DNA of 64,000 bases from Fragilariopsis cylindrus CCMP1102 (GCA_900095095.1 FMBT01000295.1:248001-312000); one strand, 5' to 3'; counted from the stretch's first letter, positions 1 through 9,639 are shown. Program-made: numbers and translations. The notes: generated by a model not told the origin, from the sequence alone.

Positions 1-228
1 CTAATACGAGAAACCCCTACTGAGACACGACAACGAATTCAGTCAACATTGGGATATCTAAAAGTGCCTGATATCAAGGCAGTATCTTCTTCCTCTTCCA
101 GTAAATTCCAATCTCCCAGTCTAGTCGGCACACATAACTTTCCGCGAACAGAATATCATGTTGTACCACCCATGCATTATGCAACGGGGGCGGTAGCTGG
201 AGAGAAGGTAGAAAATATGATATGGTGA
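1..228 (+). CDS. 3' end of an unidentified protein (partial, cut by window edge)
   Basis: Frame 1 is open from the first base to a TGA at 226-228, giving at least 75 residues with no start inside the window. The segment is hydrophilic and has a Ser run near its middle (about residues 33-38). It ends in a short tail with Met and Trp just before the stop. I see no domain or family signature. A long open frame that touches the edge, in a region where the next gene ends on the opposite strand, fits a terminal exon. It could also be a chance open frame. There are about 255 bp between this stop and the stop of the convergent EMC3 gene. Confidence 0.45.
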   Translation, partial: LIRETPTETRQRIQSTLGYLKVPDIKAVSSSSSSKFQSPSLVGTHNFPRTEYHVVPPMHYATGAVAGEKVENMIW

Positions 229-483
229 ATGATAATTAATTATCCGAGATAAAGTTCTTAAGGTCTGACTCGTAGTCTACATTTTCATCGGCGCTAGGTC
301 GTTTAGTAAAATTACTAGCACTAATACTACTATGCGGTCTACTTCTCTGTCTTTTTTTTAGTAATAGTATATGACATGCACTACTACGGAGACTAAACGT
401 ACAGTATAGCTTCCAAAGAGGAATCGCAGCTCATATACCACCTACTAAAATGAAAGATATAATGCGAGTTTGTTAATGCTATT

Positions 484-1377
484 TTAATTATTCTTTTTTG
501 ATTTCTTCCCTGTAGTTTTATGTAACAAGAAATCATCTTTACCTAATGTAGTCTTTTTCTTCGGGTATTTATTCTTTAACAATCTCTTTTCAACATTATC
601 CAAATTAGATTTGAATTGTTTCGGTAGGATCATTTCTAAATTATCCGCCTCTTGATTCAACGCCTTGATTTGAGCATCCTCTTTGGATGCGTTTGGAGCA
701 CCACCTCCTGGTTTCTTTCCTAATTTTTGCCACATCTTTTGTGTCTCCTGTGTTTCTAATGTTGGTGTTCCGATCACCAACCGGAAGAATGCACGTAATC
801 CGTACATAAACAAAAAGTACAAACTAATACTACTAACATACGATGTGTCCAGATTGGTCAAACCATCCATACCACGTTGAAACATTTGTTTAAATCCCAT
901 GGTCAGTGAAAATGGTACCTTTAAAAGAATAAATCCTGAAAAGAAAAACTGAATCCCCTGCATCATGACCATATTCTGTACCATTGCTACCATGCCACCC
1001 TTCATCCCATCCATCGCTGCGAGAGGATTGGGCATGTCAGTATCGTCATCCGTCGGGTTCTCTTCCTTCTCTTTTTCTTTTTCCTCTAAGTATGTTTCAC
1101 ACCATTCTGCTTGATCTTTGAGTAATTCCGGATAGGCAATTTTTCTTGATTCCAATTTTGATGTACTTAAAAAATGAATAGCACCGGTCTTTAGTGTCGA
1201 TGTTGCTCGAACAGATGCTTGTGTCCGTTGCGCAATTTTCTCTTGATTCTTTGGATCAGGCTTCAGAAGATTACCCATATGAACACGAAGAAGACCAGCC
1301 GCAACCATAATAATAAATAACGGAAGGACGACCCAATCGCGGATATCAGAATCTAATAGGATATTCTGCGAGCTCAT
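484..1377 (-). CDS. EMC3: ER membrane protein complex subunit 3 (EMC3, DUF106 family)
   Basis: This 297-residue single-exon protein matches the EMC3/TMCO1 layout of the Oxa1 superfamily. It has an N-terminal membrane segment at about residues 15-31. A charged cytosolic coiled coil follows, with a Lys/Glu-rich patch near 95-110. Two further membrane segments lie near 130-155 and 180-200. The conserved start (LDSDIRDWVVLPLF) and the Met-rich stretch with DGMKGGMVAM before the second membrane segment are typical of EMC3. In other eukaryotes EMC3 is the insertase core of the ER membrane complex, which inserts tail-anchored and multipass proteins. Length is normal for the family. The basic Lys-rich C-terminus is also usual. 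Its start lies 278 bp from the left end of a DNA transposon that separates it from the divergent ferric reductase gene. Confidence 0.93.
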   Translation of the reverse strand: MSSQNILLDSDIRDWVVLPLFIIMVAAGLLRVHMGNLLKPDPKNQEKIAQRTQASVRATSTLKTGAIHFLSTSKLESRKIAYPELLKDQAEWCETYLEEKEKEKEENPTDDDTDMPNPLAAMDGMKGGMVAMVQNMVMMQGIQFFFSGFILLKVPFSLTMGFKQMFQRGMDGLTNLDTSYVSSISLYFLFMYGLRAFFRLVIGTPTLETQETQKMWQKLGKKPGGGAPNASKEDAQIKALNQEADNLEMILPKQFKSNLDNVEKRLLKNKYPKKKTTLGKDDFLLHKTTGKKSKKNN

Positions 1378-1439
1378 GATGATTTTGTGCCGTAGTCTGC
1401 TTTCTAAAATTCAACAAGGATCTTAGGTATGATACTCTG

Positions 1440-1697
1440 TTAGACGATAATGACTTTCGTATTTAATTCTGCCTTTGCCACAGGATCAGGATGTGCTAGA
1501 TTCAAGATGTTATAGTAGAAGCAGCAAGGTTTGTGTTGAAATGTCGCATATATTTTTTGTGTTGCTGTTTCATCATTTTTTGACTGCGGAGGTTTTGGGG
1601 GGAGGGGATTATCAATTTCCAAATTAGGGGTAACTAGATATAATTGATCACTTAGACCAGTTACTGTATTCGTGCGAAAATCAGTGTACTTTTTCAT
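1440..1697 (-). other. 85-codon open frame starting inside a transposon terminal repeat; doubtful gene
   Basis: An ATG-initiated frame of 85 codons starts inside the left terminal region of the DNA element at 1655-3335. It reads outward towards EMC3 and stops 63 bp before the EMC3 start. Its first codons are simply the terminal inverted repeat. The second copy of the element (near 16281) has an equivalent ATG followed by a similar short translation. I recognise no protein family. It is more likely part of the EMC3 5' region than a gene. Confidence 0.12.
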
Positions 1698-1794
1698 GTA
1701 CTAGGACTATGACTGGAAATGAAGCCTATACACATACATAAGCATTACATAGTAGCAAGTAAAATATAGTGCTAGAAAGAGGTAAGGTTGTAAA

Positions 1795-1995
1795 CTATAT
1801 TAACTTAAACGCAAAGATAAATAGACGAGAATAATCACTTCCATAGATGTATCCATGTAGGGGTAATACTTTCGGTCCCTCGGAAGGTGGAACAAAAAGT
1901 ACAGAAATTAAGGGAGGTACTGGATGACCACCCACCACAGGAGGAGCAACTGCATCAGGAGCTACAACATTAACCATGGTTTGCAGTTCAGGCAT
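1795..1995 (-). CDS. Unrecognised 66-codon frame inside TIR element copy 1
   Basis: An ATG frame on the minus strand encodes 66 residues with a Pro/Val-rich centre (APPVVGGHPVPP). It lies inside the DNA transposon and on the same strand as the transposase fragment in the related element at 16313-17086. It resembles neither that fragment nor any family I know. It could be a remnant of the element's own coding region or a chance frame. Confidence 0.15.
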   Translation of the reverse strand: MPELQTMVNVVAPDAVAPPVVGGHPVPPLISVLFVPPSEGPKVLPLHGYIYGSDYSRLFIFAFKLI

Positions 1996-2329
1996 TTGAA
2001 AGTACGAGGTTGTATGGTTGTGAATGAAAGAGTGTGATGAGGTTGTGTTGTGATGTGAATTACAAGTTGTAGGCAGGTACCGGTATGTTGTGTTTCCAAA
2101 CAAACAAAAAGGAGGAAGACATGGAAAGCCTATATAAAAAGTACTGTACTGTGAGCGTGAAAAGTATACTAAAAGTATACTATCGCGCACAATAATACAG
2201 TCCTTATTTCAGACATGCACCAAATGAAAAAGCACTGTAAAAATACAAGTCGAATTTATTTTTACAGCTCAATCCAAGCCTACCGGTACCGTAAAAAATA
2301 ACTAGTTGAAAATAATAAATATCAAAAAA

Positions 2330-2357
2330 AACCACAACCACAACCACAACCACATAC
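2330..2357. repeat. Short (CAACCA)n tandem repeat
   Basis: About four to five tandem copies of a CAACCA hexamer lie inside the DNA transposon at 1655-3335. This is a simple-sequence tract with no evident function. Confidence 0.7.
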
Positions 2358-2770
2358 AATACACAATCACAGCAAGTAAGATAATATCATTAATAACTGT
2401 GAGTACTACTTGTAGTAGTACCACACAGTACTGTAGTACTGTAGTACTGTAGCTAGTAAGTTAAATACACACCTTAGCAGTAGCATATCTATCTATGAAG
2501 GTATAGTAAGCTTGGCACACCTTAGCAACCCCGCAACCACAAGTACAATATCAAATATAACTGTATGTACTAGTACTAGTACTATTGTAACAACCCAGGA
2601 CGGATTGACCGTTGACACCTCAGTCTTTTTAAGATGCTCCTCCCCGCCTTAAAAAGGCAGAGGAATCAACAGCCAAACTGCCTATTAGTGCAGTGTAGCT
2701 AGTGTAGTGTAGTGACAGTACTTCAAAGTGTAGTGTAGTTTAGCTTGTGTAGTTCAGCTAGTTCAGTGAG

Positions 2771-2860
2771 TGCAGCTACAGTAGCTATAGTAGCTACAGT
2801 AGCTACAGTAGCTACAGTACTTCGAAGTAGTACAGTTTAGCTAGTGTAGTTAAGCTAGTG
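2771..2860. repeat. Tandem GTAGCTACA-type minisatellite in TIR element copy 1
   Basis: Imperfect tandem copies of a 9-bp unit, GTAGCTACA, run from about 2771. They continue as looser TAGCTAGTGTAGT units to about 2870, and related CTGTAGCTA units recur near 2925-2965. The unit contains the palindrome GTAGCTAC. Related ACTGTAGT repeats occur near 2425-2455. Repeats of this sort inside a non-autonomous element may be replication-slippage products. Confidence 0.75.
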
Positions 2861-3533
2861 TAGTTTAGCTGGTGTAATTGTTTAGTAAATTATTGCGGTG
2901 ACATTTTTGCTGCTGTAGCTACTGTAGCTAGTGCGCAGCACTGTAGCTACTGTAGCTAAGCGCGCTGCAGAGTATCGCGGTGAAAATTCTGAATTTTGTG
3001 CAGCGCGATGAATTTTTTGAATTTTCTGCGCTGATTGACAATTTTTTCTCTAAGTAATTAATAGTACTGGAGATTTACCAGTAAGTGTCTGAAAAGTATA
3101 CCAGGGGCTGTTCAAATATGTATACATTTCACTGAGTACAACCCAGTACTAATAAATTGCAGTACAATTAGTATGGGAAAGTACACACTGGTACTTTTGA
3201 AAAGTATGCTTCTTTGGTATACTTTCTCTAAAAACAAGCGAATCGCGTATACTTTTACGTAAGACTGTACTGTACTGCGCGAGGGGTAATTTATGTACTT
3301 TTGGTTAAAATTGAGTCAGTCACGAATAACGGGTCTTACTTAATCGAACTAATTGATAATGTTACTATTAGTACTAGCTAGCGTTGTTACTAGTAGTACA
3401 GTAGCTGGAATCAATCCTGACACGTTCACATAAAATACATTCTATCATCTATCACATAATCGGATAATAGTGATGGGAGATTTACCATCATAATAAGTGT
3501 CATTGATAGGATAGTAACCTTCGGTTCCTTACC

Positions 3534-5990
3534 ATGATATCTCCTTCATGGATTAGCAAAACAATAGTGATTTTGTGCCTGATATGGCTTATCGCTTTCC
3601 CACTACTTGGTGGCGGAGAATGGGGGAAAGATATGTTTGCTTCGTGGGCAAAGAAATCATATTTTCATGATAAGGCTGGAGTACCGATCATTATGCTAAC
3701 GATTCCAATTTTAATTGCTGGATCCATTGCGTCGATGTTTGCTACTTCAACGACAATTACTACGACTACTACAACACGATGGGATAGTAAGGTCTGTTCT
3801 TTCCATAAAAGACTACAACAACCAAGCAGTCAACAATCCATTGTACTTATTTTGGTCATCTTCCTTCCATGTTTTGTGTACGTGGTATCATCTATGCAAC
3901 GCAAAATGAATACGGATATGTCGATTGATATGGCATTGATGAAATCCGGCAATATATTTGGTATGTTAGCGGTGATCGTACTTTCGTGGCTACTGATACC
4001 CGTGTCACGTCGAGGGCCGATTGGAAAACTATTTGGTTGGGATCCGATTAATGTTGTTAATTATCATATGTGGAGTGGACGAATTATCATACTTGCGAGT
4101 ATTGTACATGGATTGGAACATACAATTAGGTACGCCATACAGGGTAGAGATGTGCTAATATCATACTTCTTTCCACCGATTCAATGCTGGAAACAACCTC
4201 AAACTTATAAGCCAGTAATTTGCGAAAATACTGACAGTAATGACGATGGTGGATCATGTTCCTGTTACGATCATTTTCTTCCGTTAACAGGACTATTGGC
4301 TACATTAGGGTTGATTGGTATCGGCCTCTCTTCACTATACAAAGTACGAAGAAATAATTATGCCACCTTTGCCATGCTACACTATGTTTTATCTCCTCTT
4401 ACTTTCGTGGCAATCTGCATACATTACAACAAAACAATACTATATGCGTCAGGATCTTTACTTTACTACATTTCATCGAATTTTCCGAATTGGATAGAAT
4501 CTATTCTGAAACGACGACCATTTAGTAGTCGATCTAACGTCAAGATCGTTGCCGTTGAAAAATTGAAATCAGATGATTCGAACCATCTACAACGACCATG
4601 TATAGCTTTGACTATCGAAGCAACAATAGCTACCGTACAAAAATGTTGTCCAGGTGATTATGTATATCTTTTGGTTCCTAGTATTTCTCAAATTGCTCAT
4701 CCTTTCACTGTCAATAGAGTATTAGGGCAAACGCAACAGCTACGAATCATATTTCGTGTGACAGGATCGTTTACTAGAGCATTGGAAAGTGCTTTATTTC
4801 GTGGCTCGACGACGACGACAACGACAGTGTCGTACGACGAAGAAGATGATGATGAAGAAGTAGTATCCAAAGAAATGGAAAATAATAATTTATTCACAGA
4901 GAAAAAAAATCCGTCGAGAATGTTTCTTCCCCGGCTGCACTTTGAAGGTTATTATGGGTCTAGAAGGCTTTTCGATCGGATTCTAAAACATGATGTATGC
5001 ATTATAGTGGCTGCGGGAATTGGAATTACACCATACTTGAGTTTGTTTTCAACAAACAATAAGTGTGCAACGACAGATGGACTAATGATAATACAAGGAA
5101 ATCAATTTGACACGAAACCTAAAAATATTATCTTACATTGGATATGTAGAGATAGATCACTGATAGAATACTGTCGAAAAGAATATAATCTGGATTCTCG
5201 TAGTAATAGCAGCAGTAGTAGTAACTTGCAGATCATAAGTGATTGCGAAAATTACTCAGTCAGAATTATAATTCACCAAACTGGATTAGGGGAAGGTACT
5301 ACGTTTGAATCAACGGCAACGGCAGCAACGAATGAAAGAATTACTCGAACCGATCTTGATTATCCTGACGAAGGAGTACCTTTTGAATTGACAAACTTTT
5401 CTGTCAGCGACAATCTTTGCATCAATCTTCGATACTTCGTTATATTTTCTATATTGTCATGGGGAGGACTCTATTTTCTCTGGAAGGGGTTTCTAAGACA
5501 AGGAAAGGAAACATACACTGGTCGTATCACTACTCCAGTTGTCGTGATGCTGTATGGAATGGTGATTGCGATTCTTGCAAATATTTCATTTTATCTTCAT
5601 TTACGAAGAAATTACAGGAATTCATGGTCTCGTATGGCATTCAATGCACAAGGAAATGATAACTCAGTTGAAAATATGGAATTCAGTACTGTCGTCGAAC
5701 TATCGAATACGAATTATAATGGTGAAGATACACCAAAAGTGATATCTTCGTCGGACGATTCAGTCTCCTCTGTCGTACCAGTAGAACAGCTTCCAGTGGT
5801 GAAGTTTAAGATGTTACAAGGTCGACCAGGTATTGAAGAGATCCTAGAAGATCTACAAGATGGAATTAGCCCAGCATTGTTTTGTTGTGTACCCGAAAAT
5901 CTGATGAAAAATCTCAACGAAGGTGTCAACCGAACGTCACAATCTGATATAATGAATATTCCCGTATATCAAGAATCATTTATCCTATAA
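3534..5990 (+). CDS. Ferric reductase / NADPH oxidase-family transmembrane reductase (FRE/FRO type)
   Basis: This 818-residue single-exon protein has the full ferric-reductase layout. An N-terminal multipass membrane domain carries two bis-haem histidine pairs with 14-residue spacing: about H178 and H192 (YH...VHG), and H283 and H297 (LHY...IH). A cytosolic FAD-binding domain follows, with HPFTVNRV near residue 389. An NAD(P)H-binding motif, VAAGIGITPY, lies near 491. Such enzymes move electrons from cytosolic NADPH across a membrane to reduce ferric iron or oxygen. Two more hydrophobic segments lie near 630-650 and 665-685, followed by a hydrophilic tail, an unusual C-terminal addition resembling plant FROs. 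There is a Thr/acidic insertion around 425-455. The ATG is the first in frame. The 5' region is only 199 bp to a transposon end, and the stop lies 56 bp from the convergent next gene. Confidence 0.88.
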   Translation: MISPSWISKTIVILCLIWLIAFPLLGGGEWGKDMFASWAKKSYFHDKAGVPIIMLTIPILIAGSIASMFATSTTITTTTTTRWDSKVCSFHKRLQQPSSQQSIVLILVIFLPCFVYVVSSMQRKMNTDMSIDMALMKSGNIFGMLAVIVLSWLLIPVSRRGPIGKLFGWDPINVVNYHMWSGRIIILASIVHGLEHTIRYAIQGRDVLISYFFPPIQCWKQPQTYKPVICENTDSNDDGGSCSCYDHFLPLTGLLATLGLIGIGLSSLYKVRRNNYATFAMLHYVLSPLTFVAICIHYNKTILYASGSLLYYISSNFPNWIESILKRRPFSSRSNVKIVAVEKLKSDDSNHLQRPCIALTIEATIATVQKCCPGDYVYLLVPSISQIAHPFTVNRVLGQTQQLRIIFRVTGSFTRALESALFRGSTTTTTTVSYDEEDDDEEVVSKEMENNNLFTEKKNPSRMFLPRLHFEGYYGSRRLFDRILKHDVCIIVAAGIGITPYLSLFSTNNKCATTDGLMIIQGNQFDTKPKNIILHWICRDRSLIEYCRKEYNLDSRSNSSSSSNLQIISDCENYSVRIIIHQTGLGEGTTFESTATAATNERITRTDLDYPDEGVPFELTNFSVSDNLCINLRYFVIFSILSWGGLYFLWKGFLRQGKETYTGRITTPVVVMLYGMVIAILANISFYLHLRRNYRNSWSRMAFNAQGNDNSVENMEFSTVVELSNTNYNGEDTPKVISSSDDSVSSVVPVEQLPVVKFKMLQGRPGIEEILEDLQDGISPALFCCVPENLMKNLNEGVNRTSQSDIMNIPVYQESFIL

Positions 5991-6046
5991 GAAATTAAAA
6001 CTTTAAAAGAAAACTAAATATGCTGCTATATTTATCTTAAACAATG

Positions 6047-8512
6047 TCACGATTCTGAGGGTGGCTCCCATCTCATCTCACCAGACACTTCGTTCCAGTA
6101 AAATGGATCTTCTTCAGATGTAGGATCTTCTACGAGGACCCATTCGGAATCTTCTTTCGTCTTTTGATTTTCTTCCAAGACATTCTCTACTTGGTGTTCG
6201 TCATCGTCGTTGTTGTCATCGTCATTGTCATCGTCATTGTCATTGTCATTGTTATTCTTAAAGTCGTTTTCATTTTTTATGATATTCCTGTCCTCTTTTG
6301 TTACAAATCCACCCCAATCAGAATCATCCTCCGTGTCACGGTAAAACTTAGCAATATTTTTAGAGCGCTCTAACCTGTCACTTTCGATTATCTTATTACG
6401 CTCGTCTTTCTCTTTTTTAGATGAAGCGAAATATATGTCTCTATCGATGATTTTTTGTTGTTGTTTTTGAGCATCTGCTGACACTTTTCGCGTGTTGTTG
6501 ACATTTTTATTCCTACTCTTCTTCTTCTGTTCTTCAAGCTCTTCCAATTGTCGCATCCTTTGATCCAATAATTTTTCTAATGCACTAGATTCTTCATTTT
6601 GTTTCTCTATATATTCCTGGTTCCAAAATTCACTTGCTTTCTGTGGATTTGTAAGTACTTCCTTGAATAGATCAGATTCATCATTTTCAAATGTCGGCTC
6701 TTCTGCCATAAGTCGACGATGTAATTCTTCCTGTGCTTCAGGATTATCTTCAACAAGACGACGACTACGTGTTACCTGTTGAGATAAATCTTCTAATGTA
6801 ATTACTTTTTTCTTCTTCTTCTTCTTCTTTTCTGGGCCTGATACTTCTTCTTCTTCTTCTTCGCCGTAGGGTGCCATCGGTTTTGCTTTTAACGCCTCAA
6901 GAACAGATGGAGATAGAAACCTCTTCTTCTTGTTATTGGAAGAAGAAGAAGAACCATCTGAGGTATTAGTCTTTCCAAAATTTAACGATCCATCTGTATT
7001 AGCATTATCGCAGGCTTGTTGATATGCTTCGGCGGATAAAAAGACTCCATCACCAGTAACTTCGTACTCTGATTCGGTCACGACTTTTTTGTTCTCCGTT
7101 GTCGATGATGAGATTTTATCAAGGATTGCAGCTTCGTCTAAAAATTCCTCCTCTTCTGACTGTGGAAGAATATCATCGAGACGAGGAGAAATATTATAAC
7201 TATTGTTATTACTATTATTATTATTATTATTCATTTCATTGTCGTCGTTGTCTTCTTCCGAAAATAATCCCGTCATCATTGCTGCTGCATCGTCATTATT
7301 ACCATTTCGACTACGAAGAAGTATACGTCGTTCTTCGTCTTGCTCACTTTTCAGTTGATTTTCTAATTCTTCCCATTCCGCTAGAGTGTGATCATCCAAG
7401 TTTTTCGCTTTGTATGTCTCTTCGTCTTCACCTTTCTCTATGTCAAAACCATCATCATCATCATCATCATTATCATCGTCGTCATCCCGCTGATGTTGTG
7501 CTTCTTGTTGTGCTTCTTGTTGTTGTTGTTTCAACGTTTGTTGTTGTTGGATTTCTGCCAGCTTTTTCTGCATGTCGGAAATATCACTGGAAACCATCCC
7601 CCCATTAGCTGTAGTTGTTGTTATTTCAAGAAGTTTTTCTTGTGTTCTTTGAAGAGTATCTATATACACATCACTTTGTAATTTTCCTTGTCCTTCGTTT
7701 ATGTCTATGTTATGGTTTTGTTTCATTTGTTGTTGTTGCTGTTGCTGCTGCTGCTGTTGTTTCCTATCGTCTAAATCTTTACCCCATTTTTGAAATTCTG
7801 TTAAAGTATCATCGTCGAGTTGTACCCGTTTAGTATTGGGTTGTTGCTGTTGTGGTTTTTGTGGTCTACCCTTTTTCTTTTGTTCCCGTATTTGTTGTTG
7901 AAGTCTTTGTTGAAGGACGGAAAGATTGGATATCATCCCTTCTTCTTCTACTTCTTCTAAATCCCTACTGACATTCCCTTCTTCTTCTTTGTTATTTATG
8001 ACTGCATCGTCCCACGCTTTCGAAAATTCTTCGTCTTTATTCGTCGTTGTTGTTTTTGTCCGTCGTTTTATCTTTAGATCTGTATCATTATCATTGTCAT
8101 CATCGTCATCGTCATCGTCATCGTCGGTATCGTTATTAGCGTTATTAGCGTCATCATCATCGAAGTCGGGATGGTAAAATTCTTCCTCTTCCACATCTAT
8201 GGTACCATCGTCATCGTCATCGTCATCGTGGTCCCTGCTACTCTGATGAAGTAGGAAGGAGCTACGTGTAACAATAGTGGATCTCAATGAAAATATTCTT
8301 CTTTTCTCATGAAAATATTGGTGTTGTCTGCGATGATGATGATTCGTACGAGATCTTTTCCTTCCGACGACGGGTACATGTAACGGTGACGATGATAGTG
8401 AAGTCGTCGATGAGATCCACGCATTTGCTCGGTCCGGAATGAATGAAGAAAAAAGAAGAAGAAGAAGAAATAAAGATCTCGTCATTGATGTCGTTCTTGT
8501 TATTCTCATCAT
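6047..8512 (-). CDS. Low-complexity acidic/Gln-rich protein with signal peptide and C-terminal WW domain
   Basis: An 821-residue single-exon protein. It opens with a cleavable signal-like sequence: basic residues, then a Leu run near 14-21, and a likely cleavage ANA|WIS near residue 31. An aromatic residue after the site, followed by a Ser/Arg-rich basic stretch, is compatible with diatom plastid targeting, but a secretory route is equally possible. The body is mostly Asp, Asn, Gln and Lys runs with predicted coiled coils. The last 35 residues form a WW-type module (first Trp in EWVLVEDP, aromatic pair FYW, second Trp then PP near the end). WW domains bind proline-rich peptides. A WW module at the extreme C-terminus of an organelle- or ER-targeted protein is odd. 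No enzyme domain is visible. Confidence 0.7.
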   Translation of the reverse strand: MMRITRTTSMTRSLFLLLLLFSSFIPDRANAWISSTTSLSSSPLHVPVVGRKRSRTNHHHRRQHQYFHEKRRIFSLRSTIVTRSSFLLHQSSRDHDDDDDDDGTIDVEEEEFYHPDFDDDDANNANNDTDDDDDDDDDDNDNDTDLKIKRRTKTTTTNKDEEFSKAWDDAVINNKEEEGNVSRDLEEVEEEGMISNLSVLQQRLQQQIREQKKKGRPQKPQQQQPNTKRVQLDDDTLTEFQKWGKDLDDRKQQQQQQQQQQQMKQNHNIDINEGQGKLQSDVYIDTLQRTQEKLLEITTTTANGGMVSSDISDMQKKLAEIQQQQTLKQQQQEAQQEAQHQRDDDDDNDDDDDDGFDIEKGEDEETYKAKNLDDHTLAEWEELENQLKSEQDEERRILLRSRNGNNDDAAAMMTGLFSEEDNDDNEMNNNNNNSNNNSYNISPRLDDILPQSEEEEFLDEAAILDKISSSTTENKKVVTESEYEVTGDGVFLSAEAYQQACDNANTDGSLNFGKTNTSDGSSSSSNNKKKRFLSPSVLEALKAKPMAPYGEEEEEEVSGPEKKKKKKKKVITLEDLSQQVTRSRRLVEDNPEAQEELHRRLMAEEPTFENDESDLFKEVLTNPQKASEFWNQEYIEKQNEESSALEKLLDQRMRQLEELEEQKKKSRNKNVNNTRKVSADAQKQQQKIIDRDIYFASSKKEKDERNKIIESDRLERSKNIAKFYRDTEDDSDWGGFVTKEDRNIIKNENDFKNNNDNDNDDDNDDDNNDDDEHQVENVLEENQKTKEDSEWVLVEDPTSEEDPFYWNEVSGEMRWEPPSES

Positions 8513-8877
8513 ACTAATATAGTACTCGAGTGGCTGAAATGAAAGAGTGTCGTAAAAATTCGAATGAAAACAAAATTATTTTTCAATTTCTTTTCAATCA
8601 TCTTCAAACTTTTCAAGCTAGTATATCATCGGATAACCGACGACAGACAGAAGTTAGGTTTTTTTTTGTAATAATTTAAAAATTCTGAACGAACTTCCTG
8701 TTTTCTGTTTCATGTACATTGTTGTCATTCGTGTCCGAAAGTCTCAGAAAACATAAAACATTACTCAATCAACCCAACAACAACATCCTAATAGAAAGAT
8801 CTACCAAGTACAAGTAGGCAGCAATCATCACAAGGACATATTTGTAGCACGGAAACAACGATATACGAAAAATCATC

Positions 8878-9639
8878 ATGGGTGGAGCTTTCAGCAATAC
8901 TAGTAGCAGCGACAATAATAATGCGACAACAACAACGACGACGAAAAAGAAACCAGAAATTTCTGCCACAGATCGTGCTACCTTAGATTTAAAGAATGCA
9001 CGAGATAAATTACAACGATATAAAATGAAATTGGAACAAGATGATATTCGGATAGTATCCAGAGCAAAGAAGGCGAAAGTCGATGGTAATACCAAGGCAG
9101 CATTAAATTTATTAAAAGTTCGTAAAATGAAAACACGTGAGGTAGAATCGGTGGAACAACAATTATTAAATGTCTTACAAATGGTCCAAACAATTAATTC
9201 AAAACAAAATGAGGTACAGGTATTGCAAGCAATGAAGGAAGGGAAAGATACATTACAAAAAATGCATGAGGAAACAACAGTGGAGGATGTATTAACTTTA
9301 ATGGATGATATTCAAGAACAGAATGAACTTGAAAATGAAATTAATGATATATTACAAAATTCACCACAGAGTCTTTCTATTGCAGATGAAGAAGCAGTAG
9401 AAGCTGAATTAGAAGCACTGATGATGATGGGTGTGGGTTTAGATCAACAAGAAAAAAATTCTCCAATAACAACTACAACACCAGAAAAGGAACAACAACT
9501 TCCTATCGCTCCCGATACTCAACCGTTACCACAAGCACCTTCCACGAAATTGCCCGAAGCAACAACTTCTGCTGCTACTGCTGCTACTACTACTATTTCG
9601 ACGACAACGACACAAGAAAAAGTGGCAGTGGCATCATAA
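8878..9639 (+). CDS. VPS20: ESCRT-III subunit VPS20/CHMP6
   Basis: A 253-residue protein of the Snf7 family. It starts MGGAFS, a glycine-2 N-myristoylation signal characteristic of VPS20/CHMP6. A Ser/Asn/Thr linker follows. The helical core begins at about residue 30 (ATDRATLDLKNARDKLQRY), continues through basic helix 1-2, and has the conserved KMHEE turn near 138-142. The C-terminal acidic region ends in an EELEAL-like helix, where VPS4 MIM2 contacts usually lie. VPS20 bridges ESCRT-II to Snf7 polymers on endosomes. The last 60 residues are Thr/Ala/Pro-rich low complexity, longer than in animals or yeast. It is divergent with the WW gene (365 bp apart) and convergent with the Arf-GEF gene. 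Confidence 0.9.
   Translation: MGGAFSNTSSSDNNNATTTTTTKKKPEISATDRATLDLKNARDKLQRYKMKLEQDDIRIVSRAKKAKVDGNTKAALNLLKVRKMKTREVESVEQQLLNVLQMVQTINSKQNEVQVLQAMKEGKDTLQKMHEETTVEDVLTLMDDIQEQNELENEINDILQNSPQSLSIADEEAVEAELEALMMMGVGLDQQEKNSPITTTTPEKEQQLPIAPDTQPLPQAPSTKLPEATTSAATAATTTISTTTTQEKVAVAS

Larger units (their letters stand above)
1655..3335. mobile_element. Non-autonomous TIR DNA transposon, copy 1 (1681 bp, TTA target duplication)
   Basis: The left end starts GACCAGTTACTG at 1655 and runs through CGTGCGAAAATCAGTG. The right end finishes ...CACGAATAACGGGTC at 3335, which is the partial inverted complement of the left end. TTA lies directly outside both ends (1652-1654 and 3336-3338), so a 3-bp target duplication is likely. 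The element at 16244-17926 has the same ends, the same TTA flanks, nearly the same length and a shared subterminal block (GCGAGGGGTAATTT near 3279). The interior has no long transposase frame. It holds short tandem repeats built on GTAGCTACA (about 2771-2860) and several GAAAAGTATAC motifs. An 66-codon ATG frame (1795-1995, minus) is proline-rich and unrecognised. The element occupies the divergent promoter between EMC3 and the ferric reductase gene. Confidence 0.75.

Noticed and set aside
7099-8177. Plus-strand frames opposite the WW-domain gene
   Set aside because: They are antisense readings of Asp/Asn/Glu codon runs and carry Ser/His/Val runs as expected from that.
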